Positions 47,601 to 56,586 of a stretch of DNA of 64,000 nt are shown piece by piece (within the stretch, counting starts at the first letter, position 1; each line of letters starts with the position of its first letter). This DNA is from Staphylotrichum longicolle (taxonomy: Eukaryota; Ascomycota; Sordariomycetes; Sordariales; Chaetomiaceae). Location: assembly GCA_019096155.1 (NCBI GenBank), contig JAHCVI010000001.1, forward strand, positions 10,478,001-10,542,000, in the 5' to 3' direction. Made by a program: the position numbers and the translations under genes. Under the pieces are notes generated by a model that ran no database searches, was not told the origin of the DNA, and was given only the letters and a program-made list of their open reading frames with translations.

Positions 47601-50600
47601 AATCTCGTACAGATCGATTGGATCATAGTGCACCCTGACTGCGATGTCGCGATGCAGATAGTAGAAAAACCGGATGTGGTCCTTCTGATGGTCATGGGGA
47701 CACTCGGTCTGAGGATTCAGTTGAAGGCCTTTGCACCAAAACGACAGTTCGAGGTATTTGCCGAAGGAGTACTTCCACGTGCTCACAGACATGGGCATCA
47801 GCCCAAAGTGTTTCTTGCAATGCTTGCAGTAATTCCACATGCAGATCCCGGTCCCATCAGAGTCGCCATCTCTCTCGTACGGTTTCTCCGGGAAGTTCTC
47901 GGGCCAGGCGGGAGAGGTCTCCAAGATGATGGTAAGGCGAGCGTTGTCATGGACGTACGTGCGATGATGCTCATGCATCTTTCGGTCACAGCCATTGGCG
48001 TGGCACACGAACTCGGCACCCTCGCAGATGTCTTCGATGTATTGGCCCAGGGTGCAGTCCTGGTCCATGCTGCCGTTGGGGTCGGGATGCTCGTTGTAGA
48101 ACTCGATGGCGACAAGACTAGGCTCTGAGCATGGTATCTTCGTCGCTGTGCAAGTCACCGAATAGAGGACAACGATGTTCTGGTGAGAGTAGGGGTCGAA
48201 GAGGTCTAGGCTCCCGTGGATGTACGCCTCCCACTGTTTCGCCTGCGTTCGGTAGCTGTGCATGGCTTTGTCGTACTCGGCATCGTGGACGGCATGGAGA
48301 ACCTCCATAACCTTGCGGGAACCGTTCTGCTCGATGCCGCGCACCATCTCCGGCTTGACAAGCTGGAAGGTCTCCGCGGGTCGCTTCTCGTCCTCATCCG
48401 ACCCGTGCGACTGTTCCTCGTCGAGAAGCCGCTTCAAATAGATTGCACGTCGTTCTTGCTCCCGTGCCCTCATGAGCAGGTAGGGTTGTTTGAACTTGAC
48501 GAACGGCGATGTAGACAGAATTCTGGTCTCATACTTGACCATCGTGTCCTGGTGGAAGGTAGGCATGGGGATGCCGTCAGGTACCTGAGCATGAGAGTGC
48601 GATTCGTGCATGGAGATTGACTTTTGCTCGGGCTCGAGAGAGGGCTGAGTGGCCAATTCCGCGCAAGAAGGTTCCGCATCAGTGCTGTCGGTTGCACCGC
48701 CGTTGGCCTGCAGAATGGTTTCTGTCTCTGCGCTCTGCCGCGTAACAAGGATAGCGGGACGGCTAATGGAGGGATCAGTGCTTCCGCCAGCAGCCGGCAA
48801 GAGATCGCCATCGGTATGCTGCGCTGGCAACGACGGAATGGAGGACGACGACGTGGGCGGCGCCGGCACCTCCACCTCTGTTGGAATCTGGACGAACTCG
48901 TCGCGCATGAGGCAAGATTCCAGTTTCAAATTGTAGACGACGTAAATCATAAACTCGGTGATGCGCTTCATGCGAGAGAGCACCTCGGTTGAGGCACCGC
49001 GAAGCGCAACGGTGCAGCCGCGGTCCTTTGGGCAGCCAGATATGAAGATGTAGGTTTTCTTCTTGCCCCTGATCTCGTTGTTCACGAATGTCTTGACCTC
49101 AAAGCTCTCGCTCACGCCCACCCGAGCACCGAGACTGAGCATGTCCATTGACGAGATGACGGGCATGTCCACGATGCGTGCCACGGCCTCGAGGACAGAT
49201 GGCTTGACGTTGTAAGCGACAGCGACGTTCGCTTCCGAGAGATATTGTAGGGCAAGTCCCGCTACGCTTTTCTCGACCAGCAGCACGTGAGGTTCCAGGT
49301 TGAGGATCCGATTGACGACCATCCGTAGATACTCCTTTTCCTGCTCGATGACCGGTTGCAAGCTCATAAAATGCTGCTCCGGGTGGCGCTGGTACTCGAG
49401 GGGAAAGGTGATGATGACGATGCGAGGATTGCGGATTTTGCGGGGCATGCTCTTGAGGGCGAGATTCTTGGTGAAGACCACGCCATGGACGTAAGCAGTG
49501 TCAGCGGGCTTGCCTCCCGGGATCCTTTTCAGCTTCACCCAGTGTCGTATATCCATATCATCGCCGTTACGAATGTCCGGATCGACGTCGTCAGCACACT
49601 TGTCGAGAATAGGGATCAGGACCCTCTCCCAGCTTGCAGGGTTGGGGATCAGAGCGTCTTGAAGCAGTTGCCGGAAGAGCTTCTTCACGTGCTGCAAACT
49701 TGCAGGGTTTAGACCGTCCGCCATGGATCTTCGGTCACGTATGGAGTCGCTGCGACTCAGCCCGGGAGCTTCGATGGCACTGTCGAAGATGGAAAGTGAG
49801 TCGGCGGAAACACCAACGCCCTTGGGGACAGCCGACTTGGGGCGCGGAGAGCGCAGATGGTGGACGCTGATGCTCGCAACGCTGAGGTTCCTCCGGCGCG
49901 GTGGGCGCGCGTGGATTGGTAGATTTTGCAGGCCACTACCCTCCTCGTAGCCACGGCTCGCATGGCTCAACCCACTCACGCTCTTCTCGCCCTGGCGAAA
50001 CCGGTGCTGCTTCCTCCCTGCGCTTAGATACGTGCCAAAGCTCGCGCGGCTCGGATCCAGGCTGGTTGGCTGGAAATCGCCGCCATCCATGGTGGCAAAG
50101 ATGCTGCTCATCTGCTCATCTTCGGTCGATTCATCAGACATGTAGTCTGCCAGCTCCGGGTCAATGATATTATCGGCATGGAAGGCGTTGACGTTGGACT
50201 TCTTTCCGGAGTCATCGTTGGCCGGCGTACGGAAGGGAGCCCGGTCCTCTGCGGGTCCTTTGAGCCTCGCAAGGAAGTTGTGCTTGGAATGATGTCGGCG
50301 GTGGCCCGAAGACTGTGGCCGGGTAGCCGAGAGCGACTTCAACGACCGCGACGAGCTGGGCCTGCTAAGCTGCGGCATGTCAATCTCCAAGATGGCCGAA
50401 TGTCGATTGTTCTCTCCGACTCGCCGTGTCGCAGGGATGGCCATCATCGGCGTGATCGCTGTCCTGGTGTCATCGGCCTGCTCGGTGCGCTCCGACATGC
50501 TCGCCTCATCGTCGGCTCGCTGCTTGGGCAGCAGAGGAGCAGGCTTGGGGTGATGGCTGGCGCGGAAAATGGCCGGCAGATAGGATTCGTCGGCTGAATC

Positions 50601-52076
50601 GTCAGAACCGCTGTCATAACGGCGATTGATGACATTCAGGCAGGTCTTGCAGACGCGAAGAGTGCCCTGGACGCCAAACTTCTGGCCCGAGATGTTGGAG
50701 GTGCACTTCGAATCGAAGATGCAGCCACACGTCCGGCAGTGGTGCTTGCGGCGGAAGGCAGTGAAGGGCGTGCCGCACAGGAAACACTCCTTGCAGGTCT
50801 CATCGGCCATCCAGAACTCCTTGCTCAAGACTTGCTTTCTCATGCGCTCTAGCCTCGCATTTACAACCTCGGGGGCACCTTCGTTGGTGGTGGTGCCGGG
50901 AATCCTCATGAGACCCGACTGCAGCATCTGCGGACGCTCGTTGTGGGTAAAGGAGTCATGGTGCACTGAGCTGTGAGCCGAAGTGCTGATGGGGCTTGCC
51001 GCGGCAGCACCGGGCTCCATTGACGAGGACCTCGAGTGGCTTCGGGCATGGGAGGAAGTAATACGATCGATCACCGCTGGCTTTCTCGCGACATCGTGGG
51101 GGTTGAGGCGGGAGGTAGAAAAAGAAACACGCGCTTCGGTCAAGGGTTGCACCGGGCTGCGCGGCGTATCTGGACTCGCATCCATGCTGCCCGCATCTTC
51201 TCGTCTCGTCCGGATGGGGGGCGCTACTCGATCACCGGTGGCTACGCTCTCCAGGCTTGCATTGCCCGAGAGGTTTGGGCTCGGCGTTTTGTCTGTTGGC
51301 CTGCTTATACTTCTACGACCCGCGGTTCGGTTTGGGAGATCGTCCGCACGGGCTGCGCCGCCGCGAGCAAGCTCCGTGTCCATCAAACCCTGGACCGTTA
51401 CTGGAGCGAGGGCGGCGTTGGCCGTGGTCGGCATGGCTGTCTGTGCAATCTTGGGCAGATTCTGAATGCTCGTGGAGGGGGTTTTCGGGGCGGATGCCGT
51501 TGTGATTGAGGATGCTTTAGAGGACTGAGGGGCAGTCGTTTGCGACTCGGAGGTCATGACGACGGCAGAGGATAGACCCGATGTTGGGACCTCGGACGAC
51601 GCAGTGGACTCGAAGGTCGAGTTTGTAGCACCGCTCTCTCCCCATGGCAGAGGCGAAACCTTGGATGCGCCCGGGTTGGTGCTGATGCTCTTTCGGGAAG
51701 AGGCGCCATCTTGGCTGTTGGAGTCATCGACGTCCTGGCCAGAGCCCTTTCCAGCGGCACCGACAGCACCCACGGCCTCCTTGAACCGGGTATATAAGCC
51801 GCTCAGTCCCTGTTGCACGAGATCTCCGGCCGTCGCTTTGTTTTCTGAGGAAGGCAGTGAGCCTGGGGGCGGAGCAAAGTCGTTGAAGGTGGTCAAGACG
51901 TCGGACTGGCTGGCTGAGGTGTGGATCTTGTCGAGCGCGAGAGCGAGCTGTTCCCTGTCGACATGCGACGACACGGAAAGCGATGTCGTGGAGTCGCGGC
52001 GCGGTCGGGTATCGACGGGGGAGGGAGGGGCTGACGGTCCCAGGGACGACTGCCTGTGCCCGTTGGGGTTGGCCAT
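44646..52076 (-). CDS. fab1: FAB1 phosphatidylinositol-3-phosphate 5-kinase
   Basis: This enzyme converts PI3P to PI(3,5)P2 on endosome and vacuole membranes, controlling vacuole size and endolysosomal traffic. It is a single uninterrupted frame of 2,476 residues, normal for fungal Fab1. Domains in order: a disordered Ser/Pro-rich N-terminus; a FYVE zinc finger at about 415-485 with FRRKHHCRTCG, the PI3P-binding signature; a TCP-1/Cpn60-like chaperonin domain at about 850-1070 (AYVHGVVFTKNLALKSMPRK); a Cys-rich region at about 1330-1520 (CMWNYCKHCKKHFG); a long low-complexity linker; and a C-terminal PIP-kinase domain from about 2200. The kinase has FDLKGSMRNR, the catalytic MDYSLMVAVD at about 2407-2415, and IIDCIRTYTWDKDLESW. 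The activation-loop region lies in the last 25 residues. No frame damage was seen. It is divergent from the 713-residue gene. Confidence 0.97.
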   Translation of the reverse strand: MANPNGHRQSSLGPSAPPSPVDTRPRRDSTTSLSVSSHVDREQLALALDKIHTSASQSDVLTTFNDFAPPPGSLPSSENKATAGDLVQQGLSGLYTRFKEAVGAVGAAGKGSGQDVDDSNSQDGASSRKSISTNPGASKVSPLPWGESGATNSTFESTASSEVPTSGLSSAVVMTSESQTTAPQSSKASSITTASAPKTPSTSIQNLPKIAQTAMPTTANAALAPVTVQGLMDTELARGGAARADDLPNRTAGRRSISRPTDKTPSPNLSGNASLESVATGDRVAPPIRTRREDAGSMDASPDTPRSPVQPLTEARVSFSTSRLNPHDVARKPAVIDRITSSHARSHSRSSSMEPGAAAASPISTSAHSSVHHDSFTHNERPQMLQSGLMRIPGTTTNEGAPEVVNARLERMRKQVLSKEFWMADETCKECFLCGTPFTAFRRKHHCRTCGCIFDSKCTSNISGQKFGVQGTLRVCKTCLNVINRRYDSGSDDSADESYLPAIFRASHHPKPAPLLPKQRADDEASMSERTEQADDTRTAITPMMAIPATRRVGENNRHSAILEIDMPQLSRPSSSRSLKSLSATRPQSSGHRRHHSKHNFLARLKGPAEDRAPFRTPANDDSGKKSNVNAFHADNIIDPELADYMSDESTEDEQMSSIFATMDGGDFQPTSLDPSRASFGTYLSAGRKQHRFRQGEKSVSGLSHASRGYEEGSGLQNLPIHARPPRRRNLSVASISVHHLRSPRPKSAVPKGVGVSADSLSIFDSAIEAPGLSRSDSIRDRRSMADGLNPASLQHVKKLFRQLLQDALIPNPASWERVLIPILDKCADDVDPDIRNGDDMDIRHWVKLKRIPGGKPADTAYVHGVVFTKNLALKSMPRKIRNPRIVIITFPLEYQRHPEQHFMSLQPVIEQEKEYLRMVVNRILNLEPHVLLVEKSVAGLALQYLSEANVAVAYNVKPSVLEAVARIVDMPVISSMDMLSLGARVGVSESFEVKTFVNNEIRGKKKTYIFISGCPKDRGCTVALRGASTEVLSRMKRITEFMIYVVYNLKLESCLMRDEFVQIPTEVEVPAPPTSSSSIPSLPAQHTDGDLLPAAGGSTDPSISRPAILVTRQSAETETILQANGGATDSTDAEPSCAELATQPSLEPEQKSISMHESHSHAQVPDGIPMPTFHQDTMVKYETRILSTSPFVKFKQPYLLMRAREQERRAIYLKRLLDEEQSHGSDEDEKRPAETFQLVKPEMVRGIEQNGSRKVMEVLHAVHDAEYDKAMHSYRTQAKQWEAYIHGSLDLFDPYSHQNIVVLYSVTCTATKIPCSEPSLVAIEFYNEHPDPNGSMDQDCTLGQYIEDICEGAEFVCHANGCDRKMHEHHRTYVHDNARLTIILETSPAWPENFPEKPYERDGDSDGTGICMWNYCKHCKKHFGLMPMSVSTWKYSFGKYLELSFWCKGLQLNPQTECPHDHQKDHIRFFYYLHRDIAVRVHYDPIDLYEIIVPRTRITWNVDYDLKLKNDIFTRAEDRWNRFMNSVRARLKSIRIDSVLPEKAEACKAEVEMLNKKAQEDQPELIRALQDAYMSSKYYEVIPLNTVIREMLEKVTDWDAAFAKFEAEFLSDKDVRQLTIIQLKKMFTDHESKESLPSTDGTTSIASESEEKTTPAASPPGVSEVDEKLSQPMEADASQPPETPLSPTVQAEPAAKEGAAVEAEDLLERVEPLDLATPSSPTTTRTALLPSELALEAVKQPSERPQSPALTSASMAYLAAQASALPPPQPNQLSLTEKVEQLRREQRALANDSAGSISGSETPSEIPRPAVERTVPRRAGAAVSPPMVRAISQPVGTLPRTQSAIGKLLKEQRAQDAGAETQKAPVENALKGDKKFAERIGLGALKSHRKAGPSGIPRYVHKRESKVSTLARHFEQLSREFEKERLKDRKQRAAKMQNTRAFLPRSTTKTIVEVYKDVDQAVQEPASLEEDHVLDRERNDKQVGETSNVPDATPAESQQSRPSETDSSSRPEVPSQSSRPDESIGQTETEDSRQESRVESDDEGAESDVDATAITLDDILPDVKEIADSLEPSEELPEGLPRHQKKSLMTMLTNFWAERSASGWPQLEYPINATDHIFFDSDVIIKEHEPSSVVAFALDSEDYRSKLAEIRRKWEMPAHPETDESSDGLEMRGGAQASNPQAAKTAKASRYNTELEKSLLRPTGMHVKYQFTEGAAKMTCQIFYAEQFDALRRKCGVADRFVESLSRCLKWDSKGGKTKSVFLKTLDERFILKSLSPSETSSFLRFAPDYFSIMSEALFHDLPSVIAKMFGFFRVFIKNPLTNTEIKLDLLVMENLFYDRCPSRTFDLKGSMRNRKIQSTGEQNEVLLDENMVEYIYESPLFAREHSKRLLRASVFNDTLFLAKQDVMDYSLMVAVDEVKKEIAVGIIDCIRTYTWDKDLESWIKNRGFAGGGRNRPTVTSPREYKSRFREAMAR

Positions 52077-53021
52077 GGCCTCGGGCTTCAGGCTGGACGT
52101 CGGAAGGGTATCTGCGACGCGGCCCGGTCCGCGGAAGCAGAGGGCATGCTTCGGGAGTCGGGGATCACGCAGAATCGAAGGAGTGTTTCGGCGGGGAGCT
52201 AATGTGCTGTGCGCGGGCGATCATGCCGAGGTTCGAGGGTGGTGCGAGAATGCGAGGATGCGAGGACCCGTGTTGGGTTACGGAGGACTTGGAGGTGGAG
52301 AGTGAGAAACTGCAGCAAATCAGACCAGGTACGGCGAAGGCGCGGCGCAGGCCAGTTGCAGACTATTTGATTGGTATTTCAAAATCCCCTCCTGAGCTTC
52401 CTGTCGACGTCGATGTCTTTTGGTGGGCTTGTCTGAGGACAGAAGGTGCCAGCCTTCCGTACATGCCAGTCAGTGGCTCTGTTGTCGTGGTTGTGGTGGT
52501 GGTGGTGGGGGATGATCGTTGCCTCCTATGCTCTCTGGCGCGTCCAGGGTCGTGGGGCATGGCGTCACTGGGGCCGCGGCGGTACAGAAAAATGTGCTCC
52601 CCAGGCAGAGTGCGACCCATGCAGATTGTTCAGGCCTCTGGACAGGGGGGGAGCCAGCCGGGTTCCCCTTCCTGCGGCGAGTGGGGTGAAACCTGCGGGA
52701 GTATCATGTGACTTGGCGTAAGCGAGCCCGCGCTAGTTAGACCCTCCCCGCGTCTTTGATCCAACGCGAACCTGTGCTTTCCAGGTTCCGAGTTCTTGAG
52801 GTACCGCCACGCGACGTCCTTTTTTTAGTGGACCATCACCCAAATCTCGAAATAAGATCAGAACCAGGGTTCAAACTGCCTGGCTCCAACGTCAGCAGCA
52901 ACACTTCTTATTTTGCAGAGAAACGGATTGCGGAACCGCAGCAATGAAGGAGCTGGTCATTCCGACAGTGAAGGAACCCAACTGACAATCGTCCCCTTTC
53001 CGGTCGTGTATCCAGTCAGAC
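52077..53021. promoter_or_regulatory. Divergent upstream region of FAB1 and the 713-residue gene
   Basis: These 945 bases are without a gene. They contain a GTG/TGG simple repeat at about 52,481-52,511 and a T-run near 52,821-52,827. Both promoters are expected here. Confidence 0.55.
52481..52511. repeat. Imperfect (GTG)n repeat
   Basis: A run of GTG triplets in the FAB1 upstream region, roughly 400 bases from its start codon. Confidence 0.8.
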
Positions 53022-55163
53022 ATGGCGAATGCGGGGGACCCTGCAGCTCTGACGCCCTGGACCTTGTGGTCGCCTGATTTCGCGACTGATCGGAGAAAGA
53101 TTCACCGGCGATACGTCCAAATCCCCTCCGACCAGGAAAAGTTGCTGTCCAAAAATGATGCTTGGTCGGCGGGCGCCATTCCCAATGTGCCACCAAAGGT
53201 GCTCGAGGATGTCAGGCGCCACCATATCAAGCAACCTCGGTCTGGCGTCGTGGTGGATGGGGACGCGCCATCCTCGCAACTTGGATCTCCTGTTACCGCG
53301 ACCAGCGTAACAGTTCCTCGATCGCCAGCTCGTACCGGAAGGGAAACTCTGGGTTCGCACGCTGCCTCTTCCGCAAGGGGCACACCTGAGCAACATGAAC
53401 CGAAGGGGGACTTGATCGAGGCTGAAGACAGCGATGTGGAAGAAGAGCCTCCTGGAACCCCCCTCACGTGGGCGCGGTCGCCTTCCGCACACCTCCGCAC
53501 ACCCCGCCCACTGGAGGAGCTGGGCGCGGCTGTGAGCACAACGGGCCCGTCCTCATCTGAGAAGCACCATCTTCCCACTACCGACAAACCTCTTTCGCGT
53601 GCCGCTTTTTTGCTGGATTTCCCGCCTAGCAGCAGCATCGCGTCCGAAACAGGACTGGAGATCGAAGCCCCAAGAGCTATCACCGATGTCGTACAGCCTG
53701 TGCGCCCGGCGCCTGCGCCTCTGCTCGAACCCACACCACCCTCGGCTCAGGTCATACCATGTTCCCTCGCAGAACGAGCCAGCCCTGTGCGAGTACCTGC
53801 CCCCAAACGGCGCCGACTCATGCAGGCCCTGACGGCCCCGATGTTCGACAGTCCCGAGCACGTTCGTCAGCAACACTCATCAAGGCTAGCAATCCTCAAG
53901 CCGCCAATTGCGGACGCACCCCCATCGTCTAGCCCGGTGTTGAGCTCATCACCCCCCGTTCCTGAGGCGGCGGCACCCCAAACGACGGGAATCTCGGGGG
54001 TTGTGCTATCTGCGGCGAATGCACATGCTTCGGAAGAGGCGAGCCAACCAAGCGTTTTGGTCACCACTTCACCGCTGGCCAGCGGTGAAGGATCCAGCAA
54101 TCCCGTGGGACAAATCCCGCCAAACGGACCCCCGTCACAAGTCCCATTCACTGCCTTCAAGGTAACCTACCCGGACTACCGAGGGAGCATACGTGATTTT
54201 GTTCGGGGCATCATATGCATTCTGCAACTTCAGAAGGACAAAGAGCTGCCCGAGTTTCTTTACGATGATTTCATCCGGGTCTTTTCTGGGGACTATCTCA
54301 GATACATCGGCACTTTAGGTGACAATCAGCCTGCGCTCCGGGCAATACACTGGTACAACGAAAACGTATCGAGACCGCTCTATAACCACGGCATTTTAAA
54401 GAAAGACAACATCAACGACGTCGCGAACCGTTACATCAACGACGTGCGCGCCATAAAGCATAAACTCAAAGCATCCAAGGAACAAGCCCGGCAGCGTGAG
54501 ACTCCGCCAGATACGGGAAGAGGGAAGTCGCCAGTACCAGTACCGCAGCAGCCGTCCACCGGAATGGAAACATCCCATACAGTTCGGCAGAGCGGTCTTC
54601 GAAGCGAAGCTGGACCAGCCAGTCCTGAGGTGGCGACGACCCCTCAAGTAGAGCTCTCCTCACATGCGCCACCCAGAACTGAGAGGTCGCCGTCTCAGCG
54701 AGAATCCCAAAGGGTTCTCGCACCACCGGAGAGCAGCAACGATCTTTTTGGACCCTCCTTCGGTCAGCAGCCTGATGCAGAGCGCGGCAGACCGAAGACC
54801 ATAGAAGACGTAACTGCGACCAGGTGTGGCGCTTTCCAGACCCAAGTTGACTCGTCGTTGCCGGCCATCGAGGCATTGGTGACACCACGGGTCACGACGA
54901 TACGGTTGCCGGTAGCGGCCACGCTGCCAAGTGCGACACACACTCGGCGCAGCAACCCGGATATCATTCCAGAGACAGCAGTCAGACGCAGGGCGGCGCC
55001 ACGGGCTTCTAATGCCTTGTCGGCAGGAGAGTCTCGCGCCGAGTCCAAGGGACCGAAGAAAACGACAAAGAAGGCAGCAGAGGAGCGAGCAGTACGGTTT
55101 AGGAAGTTCTTGATGCAGAAAAAGACGCAGAGCTCTGCACCGGGAGGGTCTACACCGGCATGA
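53022..55163 (+). CDS. Uncharacterised 713-residue low-complexity protein
   Basis: I do not recognise the family. It is a single open frame of 713 residues beginning MANAGDPAALTPWTLWSPDF. Three parts are visible. The first is an N-terminal conserved-looking segment of about 75 residues (RRKIHRRYVQIPSDQEK). The second is a long Ser/Pro/Ala-rich disordered stretch, including a KRRRL-type basic patch near residue 265. The third is a compact block at about 376-470 with YPDYRGSIRDFVRGI, FLYDDFIRVFSGDYLRYIG and helical charged sequence. The tail is basic (KKTTKKAAEERAVRFRKF), suggesting a nuclear or nucleic-acid-associated role. That is inference. The disordered-plus-small-domain layout is seen in fungal chromatin and telomere factors, but I cannot assign it. 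It is divergent from FAB1 and convergent with the BolA-like gene. Confidence 0.75.
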   Translation: MANAGDPAALTPWTLWSPDFATDRRKIHRRYVQIPSDQEKLLSKNDAWSAGAIPNVPPKVLEDVRRHHIKQPRSGVVVDGDAPSSQLGSPVTATSVTVPRSPARTGRETLGSHAASSARGTPEQHEPKGDLIEAEDSDVEEEPPGTPLTWARSPSAHLRTPRPLEELGAAVSTTGPSSSEKHHLPTTDKPLSRAAFLLDFPPSSSIASETGLEIEAPRAITDVVQPVRPAPAPLLEPTPPSAQVIPCSLAERASPVRVPAPKRRRLMQALTAPMFDSPEHVRQQHSSRLAILKPPIADAPPSSSPVLSSSPPVPEAAAPQTTGISGVVLSAANAHASEEASQPSVLVTTSPLASGEGSSNPVGQIPPNGPPSQVPFTAFKVTYPDYRGSIRDFVRGIICILQLQKDKELPEFLYDDFIRVFSGDYLRYIGTLGDNQPALRAIHWYNENVSRPLYNHGILKKDNINDVANRYINDVRAIKHKLKASKEQARQRETPPDTGRGKSPVPVPQQPSTGMETSHTVRQSGLRSEAGPASPEVATTPQVELSSHAPPRTERSPSQRESQRVLAPPESSNDLFGPSFGQQPDAERGRPKTIEDVTATRCGAFQTQVDSSLPAIEALVTPRVTTIRLPVAATLPSATHTRRSNPDIIPETAVRRRAAPRASNALSAGESRAESKGPKKTTKKAAEERAVRFRKFLMQKKTQSSAPGGSTPA

Positions 55164-55487
55164 TTGTGAGAGGAGAATCTCGGGCATCCGTCTGGTTAGA
55201 CGATGGACGCTGTCATGATTGATGTTGGATGAGGGAATGAACGATATCTTGGCCCACTCCGTGGCTGTAGTACCGGATGTAGAACATCAACGGCCCGTCT
55301 GCGGGGCGATGCATGCGCCATGCGACGCCATCACTAGTGGTTCGGGACGGGCAACGTGGGGCGTCAATAACAAACGATCACTTTCGTCTTACACAGGCTC
55401 GCATTCTCCAAACTCCGGCGGGTATCATCATGTCCAACGGCTGTTGGGCCTTTTGTCATTTGGCAATCTCCCTCCACGCCACGACCC
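55164..55487. other. Convergent intergenic region, no gene
   Basis: These are the 3' flanks of the 713-residue gene and the BolA-like gene. Nothing further was seen. Confidence 0.6.
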
Positions 55488-55930
55488 TCACTCGGCCTCG
55501 GCTTCCTGAGCCCGCCGCTTCGCCTCCTCTTCCGGAGTCATGGTGCGCAGCTGGAGGGCATGGATCCCGCCCTCTTGCGCCAGCTCGTCCTTCAGCAACG
55601 AGTAGACCAGACGGTGCCGAGCGGGCTGCATCTTCTTCTGGAAGGCCTCGGAGGTGATGACGAGCCGGAAGTGTGTCTCGGTAGACGTGACGCCCTGCAT
55701 CGGCTTGTGATGCGCATGGAGGTGTGAGTCGTTGTAGATTTCGAGCGTGGTCGGTTGGAGGGCGGCGGTGATCTGTAGGAAGGGGGTTGTGGTTGGTCAG
55801 TCATCCGAGAGCAGATATGTACGTCGAACTGTACCTTTTGCTTGATCGCGTCCTCGACTGGAGTCGGCGACGCCATGGTGGAGAAAGGTCTGGCGGCTCT
55901 TGCGAGGCCCGAGGCGGCTCGGCGAAACAT
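55488..55930 (-). CDS. BolA-like protein (mitochondrial type)
   Basis: A small BolA-family protein. Mitochondrial members act with monothiol glutaredoxin in Fe-S cluster delivery. Exon 1 is 55930-55835 (32 codons), a 62-base GTACAG..ACAG intron follows, and exon 2 is 55772-55488 (94 codons). The product is 126 residues. The N-terminus MFRRAASGLARAARPF is Arg-rich and lacks acidic residues, a typical mitochondrial presequence. A second ATG at residue 19 (MASPTPVEDAIKQK) could give a cytosolic form. The core has LEIYNDSHLHAHH, corresponding to the BolA His-containing signature, and ETHFRLVITSEAFQKKMQPA with RHRLVYSLLKDEL. Whether it is Bol1 or Bol3 cannot be settled by eye. It is divergent from the ACSF3-like gene. 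Confidence 0.9.
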
Positions 55931-56586
55931 AGGGCGGGTGTATGGTATACCGTAAGTTAGGAACGAGCGGGCTGCTTCCCCGTCAGTGCAAGGTCGACGA
56001 AAGGCGAATCGGAAGGTGGTGTGTCGTCCATCGGCAACTGCAGGTGGAAATCTATCGCCGGCGCAGCGTGGGGCAGCAGCCAGCACAGGGCCAATGAGCC
56101 AGGTCCCAGCGCCCTGATCCCTGTGCATCGGCTGCAACTGCAACCGCGCTCGCAACCAAGAACCAAGGAGTTCCCCCACGGTCCCCACCGCTCTCCCGCC
56201 CAGACACTGACGCGCTTCCCAAAAATGGAAAACTGCAAGAATGTCTGGAGGCGGTCTTCCCGCAACGCCATCCCGTGCCCCCGGACCCCCTGCTCCACAA
56301 AATCGAGCATCGCAAACCCGATTTGCCGGCTGCCCTGGCGCTTTTCCCGGACAAAGAAGTAGGATGCGCCCGCGACTCGGCATCAACAGGCCGTGCTGTC
56401 GCTGCTGTGTGAGGTTTAGACCCCTGTAATATTACACTTTACAAGTGTGTTACCGGCCGGGCCCGACTTACGACATCCCGCCCCATCTCCGGCAAGAGAG
56501 AGAGAGTGAGAGAGGGGACGCGTTTAAAGCCCGATCGGCAAGCCCCCTGGCGTTTCGGCCCCCCTCCCCCCCCCTCCCTTTCCCCA
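55931..56586. promoter_or_regulatory. Shared upstream region of the BolA-like and ACSF3-like genes
   Basis: This 656-base divergent region contains two overlapping palindromes at 56,425-56,448, a GA run near 56,498-56,515 and C-rich tracts just before the ACSF3 start. Both promoters are expected here. Confidence 0.6.
56425..56448. promoter_or_regulatory. Overlapping palindromes TGTAATATTACA and ACACTT-TAC-AAGTGT
   Basis: TGTAAT/ATTACA (56,425-56,436) is a perfect 12-base palindrome. It overlaps a second dyad, ACACTT..AAGTGT (56,434-56,448). It lies between two divergent mitochondrial genes, about 140 bases from the ACSF3-like start. This suggests a dimeric factor site. The factor is unknown. 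Confidence 0.5.

Noticed and set aside
47004..48128. 374-codon plus-strand frame
   Set aside because: It is antisense to FAB1, whose Cys-rich region is unambiguous on the minus strand.
52855..52900. tRNA-like T-arm (CCAGGGTTCAAACTGCCTGG)
   Set aside because: The loop is too long, and no A box, anticodon arm or acceptor stem can be built around it.
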